Of a stretch of 64,000 nucleotides of DNA, positions 59,568 through 64,000 are shown one piece after another. The position numbers and the translations under genes were made by a program. Each line of letters starts with the position of its first letter. Positions within the stretch are counted from its first letter, which is position 1. The DNA lies in assembly GCA_028819255.1 (NCBI GenBank), contig JAPPMB010000002.1, forward strand, positions 1 through 64,000, in the 5' to 3' direction. The notes beneath the pieces are model-generated. The model did not search any database and was not told where the DNA came from. It saw only the letters and a program-made list of their open reading frames with translations. Source of the DNA: Bryobacterales bacterium. Its GTDB lineage: Bacteria > Acidobacteriota > Terriglobia > Bryobacterales > UBA6623.

Positions 59568-60410
59568 ATGAAGTCTCCCACCAGACGCTCCTTTCTGGGG
59601 GCGGCCGCGACCTTGCCGGTCGCCGCCGCCACGTCTCCCCCAGCCAGCGATTCCGGGCCCCACCACTGGGGTGACCTCAAGCTGGCTGTGGCGACCTACT
59701 CGCTGCGCAAGTTCAGCCGTTCGGCCGCGATCGGCATCGTCAAGGACTTGGGCGTCAAGTACGTGAACGTCAAGTCGTTCCACATGCCGTACTACCTGTC
59801 CGAGGACGACCTGCGGGCGGCGCGGCGGGAGTTCGAGAAGGCCGGGCTCGAAATCGTCGCCGGCGGAAACATCTCCCTCACGAGCGACGACAGCTCCGAG
59901 CTCGAGCACTACTTCAAGTACGCCGTCGCGGCGGGCATGCCGATCATGGTTTGCGCGCCGACGCACTCCAACCTGGCCCAGATCGAGAAGCTCGCCATCA
60001 AGTACGACCGCAAGATGGCGATCCACAACCACGGCCCGGAGGACAGATTCTACCCGGCCCCGAGCGACGTCATGAAGCGCGTCAAGGACATGGACCCCCG
60101 CATGGGTCTCTGCGTCGACGTCGGTCACGCGGTACGGACCGGCGCCGACATCCTCGAGGAGATCGACGGTGCGTGGGACAGGATCTACGACTTCCACGTC
60201 AAGGACCTAACGGACTTCAGCAGCAAGGAGAGCCGCGTTGATGTCGGCGACGGCAAGATGCCAATCGCCGCCATCTTCAAGATGCTCAAGAAGCGCAACT
60301 ACTCCGGGGTCGTGGGTCTCGAGTACGAGGTGGTTGCCGACCATCCGCAACTGGGCATGGCGAAGTCGTTCTCGTACATGCGCGGCGTGCTGGACGGGCA
60401 GGCTTCGTAG
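59568..60410 (+). CDS. Tat-exported sugar phosphate isomerase/epimerase-like TIM barrel
   Basis: A 280-residue AP-endonuclease-2/xylose-isomerase-type TIM barrel. N-terminal Tat signal (TRRSFLGAAATLPVAAA). Typical strands: LAVATYSLRKFS, YVNVKSFH, IHNHGPEDR (His/Glu region), GLCVDVGHAVRTG and YDFHVKDL for metal binding, and GLEYEV near the end. Related proteins isomerise or epimerise keto-sugars or inosose; export as a Tat substrate is common in this phylum. Promoter-like TAGAAT precedes it. The stop is followed at once by a palindrome (60409-60424), the boundary of the decayed region. Confidence 0.9.
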   Translation: MKSPTRRSFLGAAATLPVAAATSPPASDSGPHHWGDLKLAVATYSLRKFSRSAAIGIVKDLGVKYVNVKSFHMPYYLSEDDLRAARREFEKAGLEIVAGGNISLTSDDSSELEHYFKYAVAAGMPIMVCAPTHSNLAQIEKLAIKYDRKMAIHNHGPEDRFYPAPSDVMKRVKDMDPRMGLCVDVGHAVRTGADILEEIDGAWDRIYDFHVKDLTDFSSKESRVDVGDGKMPIAAIFKMLKKRNYSGVVGLEYEVVADHPQLGMAKSFSYMRGVLDGQAS

Positions 60411-60424
60411 TGCGCTAGCGCACT
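60409..60424. repeat. 16-bp perfect palindrome at island boundary
   Basis: AGTGCGCTAGCGCACT is its own reverse complement, followed by CACTCACGAGTG, a second small hairpin. It could be a terminator or an insertion boundary. Confidence 0.5.
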
Positions 60425-60665
60425 CACGAGTGCGAGACTTCAAATTGGCTTTGTGCGATTGGGATTGCTGCTGCCATTCGCTTCACCTTCCCAGGCATCC
60501 GGTCGGACTCGCGAGCCTCGCGGATTCGTCTCGTGCGAGACGGGCCGGTAGTGACCGTCCGCTGTGCCAGGTGGATGGGAGGTCGGTCTGCGGGAACGGG
60601 ACCTCCTTTGGCCGCAACGGAACGTGAGTCCGTCGGCGTAGGCGATTAGAGCAGGCGGCCTGGGC

Positions 60666-60893
60666 CTAGCAAGGCGGCCCCTTCGATGTCTTGAGCGCTT
60701 TGGCGACCAGGGTCGTTGGGTGGCCGCGGCCGACGAGGATTCGGGTGAAAATGTCGCGTTCGGGATTGCTGTTGCCGTCGCGACCGTGCGAGTCGTCGAG
60801 GTAGCAGAGTCAGTCCGGACCGTTCCGCAGGAGCCTGATGAAGTGTCGTTGAGTCTGGAACTCAAGGTCGCCGACGAGGGTCATGTCTTCAAC
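60666..60893 (-). pseudogene. HsdR (type I restriction) N-terminal remnant
   Basis: Minus-strand reading: LEFQTQRHFIRLLRNGPD, TGA at 60812-60810, then YLDDSHGRDGNSNPERDIF and ILVGRGHPTTLVAKAL. This follows the HsdR N-terminal pattern (TQxRxIxLFR...YLGxWxDRxGNSNIE...LxxRGY). The remainder of the nuclease/helicase is absent. About 75 residues with one in-frame stop, so it is non-functional. Confidence 0.55.
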
Positions 60894-60938
60894 CTGCCCC
60901 AAGGCCGCTTCCAATCGATGGTCTGGGGGGCAATCGCG

Positions 60939-61223
60939 TCATGGTCGCCCGATTGGACCTGAGGCCGTTTCAACGGGCTCTTCCGATCCATCCACGTACG
61001 TCTCGTCCACTTCGACCGTGCCTGCGAGACGCTCGCGATCGAGCCTCGCCATGGCCGTGCGGAGCCCGTGCATCAGCAGCCATGCCGTGCAACAGGTGCC
61101 GAGCCCCACGGCGCGCAGAAGACTGGCCGGGCTTGGTCGGGTCCGGAACCGTCCAGGGCGGGCGAGGACCTCGATGCCACACTCCGGATGCAGGGTTGGC
61201 TGTGGCGGGCTGCATGGGCTCAT
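60939..61223 (-). pseudogene. IS1595-family (ISXO2-like) transposase fragment
   Basis: The frame holds TAWLLMHGLRTAMARLDRER followed by LAGTVEVDETYVDG. The latter is the region of the first catalytic Asp in ISXO2-like transposases. It is truncated after about 12 more residues and has disrupted N-terminal frames. No terminal inverted repeats were found. Confidence 0.65.
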
Positions 61224-61245
61224 CCGTTGACATCCGGCGCTAGTC

Positions 61246-61279
61246 CTTGCAAAACAGAAATGGATTTCTGTTTTGCAAG
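61246..61279. repeat. 15-bp perfect inverted repeat upstream of AAA_14 remnant
   Basis: CTTGCAAAACAGAAA (61246-61260), TGGA, TTTCTGTTTTGCAAG (61265-61279). It ends one base before the ATG of the ATPase remnant, as an operator or leader hairpin would. Confidence 0.8.
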
Positions 61280-61280
61280 C

Positions 61281-61945
61281 ATGATGCCGAGACAGATCAC
61301 AGGCGTCTTACGCCGTCGACTCGCCTCTCTACCAGCCGTCGCCCTTGTCGGGCCCCGGCAGAGCGGAAAACAACACTGGCGATATCGTTCGACGCGCAGC
61401 ATTCTGACATCGGACAGGAATCCGACCGGCTGCGAGTCGACAGCGGCTGGGAGCGACTCTCGCAAGGCACGGGTCTGGTCATATTCGACCAGGCGCAAGC
61501 CTCGCCGGAAATCTTCACGCGCCTCCGCGGAGCAATCGACCAAGGCCGAAGCAGCAACAGCGATTTCTGCTGGGATCTGTCTCGCCGTCCCTGATGACCC
61601 CTGTTCCCGAGTCCCTAACTGGGAGGCTGCCGCTGGTCGAACCGACTCCGATCGTGGCATCCGAGTTGACGGACCCGACGCGGCTGCGGAGGCACCGGCT
61701 CGTCGGGGGATTCGCGGAGGGAGGGATCATCGACGGCGTGCGCATTCTCGTGTGGCAGCTGCACTACCTTGACCTCCTTGTGCAACGCGACCTTCCGATC
61801 TGGGGCTTACCGGCCCACACCACAGCGACCAACCGCCTGATCCGGATGCTCGCCGCTGTGCTCGGTCAGGAATGGAACGCCAGCCAGATCGGCCGGACCA
61901 TGGCGCTCTCGTACCACACGCTCAACCGGTACCCGGCAAGCAGGA
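61281..61945 (+). pseudogene. AAA_14/DUF4143 family ATPase, frameshifted
   Basis: Reading across frames gives a typical AAA_14 protein: MMPRQITGVLRRRLASLPAV, Walker A GPRQSGKTTL (one A lost in the run at 61367-61370), a degenerate Walker B VIFDQAQASPEIF, RFLLGSVSPSLM, PESLTGRLPLVEPTPI, GGFAEGGIIDG, LLVQRDLPIWGL and the wHTH-like SQIGRTMALSYHTLNRY. A second frame change lies at about 61550-61560. Homology ends near 61940, and the DUF4143 C-terminus is missing. These ATPases are of unknown role and are common in mobile regions. Confidence 0.7.
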
Positions 61946-62924
61946 GTTCCGCATCTTCCAGTCCGACTGGCAGGGAGTGCGCAGCGCCTGGGACTCCGAG
62001 CTCGGCGCCCGGCGCTTCGAGGGCCGCTACGGGACGTGGATCGGCTACCTGCGCCGGCACCGCTGGCGGCTGCTCGCGTTCCTGGGCCACCACCCACACC
62101 GCCGAGGCCGTCCACGGACAGCTGGAAGTCCTGCGCCGCAACGCGGGGTGCTGGTTCCGGTCCCAGCGCAGCCTGGAGTGCCGGCTGGCGCTGGCCGTGC
62201 GCCATCTGCACCGCGGGCGCTGGAAGGGTCCCGACCGCAGGGTGTGCGCCGCATTGCCCCTCCTGCTGGCCTCGTCCGCCAGCGCCTCGAGCCGGACGCC
62301 ACCGAACTGCGGCCCGCTGGCCGCGCAGCCCGCCGCGGTCTGCGCTTCCGGATCCTCGGGCGAGGATTCCCGCCGCCGCGGCTCCCCCCTCCGGTGGCTG
62401 CTTCGCGACGGCCAGCCCGGTCCCCGCCCTGCCGGGACGGGGACACGACGCTCCAACGCCGGAAATTGAAGTGACGCTGCAGGAAACGCGTGCGCCGGAA
62501 GGCACGCTCGCCCCTCCCGGCCCCGCTCCGCAGCGTCCCTGCCTCAGCCGTGGCCCCTGCCGCTCAGCGCTGGCTTCGTTGCCCGTCCTGCCCTCCAGCA
62601 CCAAGGAACGTACACAACTTTCGTGACAAGTGCCGCGCGGACAGGGGGAAACCATGCGGCCAGCACATCCGCATCAGGCACTGATGGCCATCCTGCTCCG
62701 AGGCGAACTGTACTGTGAACTCAAGCAGATTGCTAGGGAATCGTCCTGAGTCCTTCGGACGGAGCAGACCCGCTCCAATTCCAGACACACTTCGACTCGA
62801 CTAGAACTATGCGCGTAGCAGATTCATGATTGCCAGCCGATCCGCGAACAGCATGACCGGAGCGCTGCAAGTGAAAATGCGAACCGGTCTTCTGGGTCGC
62901 ATTCACTGCTCCCCGGGCGACTGA
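61946..62924. other. Unassigned GC-rich interval
   Basis: Sequence following the ATPase break reads through several Arg/Pro-rich frames without a recognised domain. No clear gene. Confidence 0.5.
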
Positions 62925-63164
62925 TCAGGAAGTGCGCGGCAAAGGCAGGGGTTCAGCCGACGGGATCATCGCATTGCCAAGCCCCCTCACCACTTGGGAC
63001 ATGAACCGGGCGTCGTCGAGCCTCAAAGTGATGTTGTTGCGGGGCGGAATCATGAACAGATGCCGCCCCGCTCGTAGGTGTCGCTGAAGCAGGACTGCCG
63101 CCGCCTCGATTGCAGCTCGTGGCGTGACGTTCGGTGGCAGCCATGCCGCGATCCAGCATGTCGC
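62925..63164 (-). other. Short unidentified open frame
   Basis: The minus-strand frame ending at 62925 reads plausibly (VTPRAAIEAAAVLLQRHLR, then NNITLRLDDARFMSQVVRG). It has no good start codon before ATG at about 63052 and is closed upstream by TGA at 63167-63165. It may be the tail of a lost gene; I do not recognise it. Confidence 0.3.
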
Positions 63165-63207
63165 TCACCGCAGGTGTTGGAGCACTCGCAACGGGATCGA
63201 AAGGCTC

Positions 63208-64000
63208 TCACGTGCGAAGGTGAATCTCTCGTCTTGGGATCCCAACCCGGCCGGTCGCTGGACCCCGGTCCAAGTCTCGGTCGTTCCAGAACGCGCTGCA
63301 GTGGACGATTGATTCGGAGAGCGTGAGTGCTTGCACGACAAACGACTTGCCTCTGACGCGCTGCTCGGTTCCCTCCCCGATTCCTGGTGAGGCCTCGGCG
63401 GTGCGTGACCCGAGTTTTCTTAGCAGCGACAGCACCACCGTGGCGGAGGGCCGGTCCTTCGGCTTCGCGGGCTCAAGCATGTAGGAGCGGATCAGCGAGG
63501 TCCAATGGGCCTTGAGCAGTTTGTGGGTGCCGAACAACTCGATTGCAATCACCCATCTACCGTGTGCAACGGCGAAGCCAGATTGCCTCGGGAGGGGGCC
63601 AAGGTCTGAGAGGTTCTCCACCGCACCACGCCGGTCTGCGTCGCGTTCGTACACTTGGTCGGCGTCCGAGACGGCGGATGTAGGCGACGCTGAGCCCATA
63701 TTTCTGAGCATTTCCTCCGAGGCGGACCAGGCCCTTCCTTGGTCACTCATGCGGGCACGGACAAACTCATCACGGGGGGCTTGCCTATCGGCATCGACTC
63801 GACTTGCTTGCCGTTCAGATTGCGGACGGACTCGGGCGCGAGAACCTAGGTCTCGCATTCTGGAAGCCACGGCATTCTGGTTGAGGGTTCGGATTCGGGG
63901 GGGTGTATGCAAGTTTGCCCGCGTGTACTTCCTCGAACGTCCCCATCGCCCCTGTTCGAGGCACGTCACCGGAATTTCCAGCTTGGTCGACTTGGGAACA
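63208..64000 (-). CDS. ARPP-1-type domain protein, 5' end outside the window
   Basis: A partial gene, open at the window edge and running off at 64000. Features match the ARPP-1 family: IPVTCLEQGRW near the visible N-terminus, RMSDQGRAWSASEEM, SPTSAVSD, then GFAVAHGRWVIAIELFGTHK and LIRSYMLEP, and SIVHCSAFWNDRDL near the end. ARPP-1 proteins are of unknown function and are often in accessory regions. The last 30 residues look less conserved than expected, so it may be slightly shortened. Confidence 0.6.
   Translation of the reverse strand, partial: VPKSTKLEIPVTCLEQGRWGRSRKYTRANLHTPPRIRTLNQNAVASRMRDLGSRARVRPQSERQASRVDADRQAPRDEFVRARMSDQGRAWSASEEMLRNMGSASPTSAVSDADQVYERDADRRGAVENLSDLGPLPRQSGFAVAHGRWVIAIELFGTHKLLKAHWTSLIRSYMLEPAKPKDRPSATVVLSLLRKLGSRTAEASPGIGEGTEQRVRGKSFVVQALTLSESIVHCSAFWNDRDLDRGPATGRVGIPRREIHLRT

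Overview
High-GC chromosomal DNA, most consistent with an Acidobacteriota member of the Solibacter/Bryobacterales type. The evidence is several large Oar-like TonB-dependent receptors ending in an aromatic residue, a protein carrying the Solibacter-type C-terminal-family signature (LFFVSPTQVNAQVPWE), and a DUF1501 + cytochrome-c/DUF1549/DUF1553 pair. No rRNA, tRNA or CRISPR array was seen.

Layout. 0.1-33 kb is an outer-membrane and glycan-use region: a TPR lipoprotein, four TonB-receptor-type proteins, two GH29 alpha-L-fucosidases, an enolase-superfamily enzyme, the DUF1501/PSD1 pair and a TIGR03437-type secreted protein. 33-37 kb, minus strand, is a small bacterial microcompartment (BMC) unit: lactonase-type propeller lipoprotein, one BMC-H shell protein, a CoA-acylating aldehyde dehydrogenase with an unusual tail, and a DUF3108 protein. 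37.4-40.9 kb holds an exported beta-carbonic anhydrase, a cyanophycinase-like peptidase and decayed DNA (methylase-like and Fic remnants). 41-48 kb holds housekeeping and repair genes: lipid kinase, NAD-dependent DNA ligase with a duplicated HhH region, LexA, M24 peptidase, Gfo/Idh/MocA oxidoreductase. 49.4-52.9 kb is a tight four-gene operon (HAD phosphatase, deoxyhypusine-synthase-like protein, PfkB kinase, GmhA-like SIS isomerase) that looks like an undescribed sugar-phosphate pathway. 54-60 kb holds a PQQ dehydrogenase, a folE + two PTPS operon, TlpA-like thioredoxin, bacterioferritin and a Tat-type sugar isomerase. 60.4-64 kb is a graveyard of mobile and defence genes (HsdR N-terminus, IS1595-type transposase, AAA_14/DUF4143 ATPase behind a perfect inverted repeat), ending in a partial ARPP-1-type gene.

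How the parts may work together: fucosidases release L-fucose, and the BMC aldehyde dehydrogenase plus shell protein could process the aldehyde of fucose/rhamnose breakdown. This is inference, since the aldolase, kinase and pentamer genes are not in the window. Regulation: A/T-rich -10-like hexamers (TAGAAT, TATAAT, TACAAT, TAAACT) recur at promoter distance. At several genes they lie only 6-9 bases from the start codon, which suggests leaderless transcripts.
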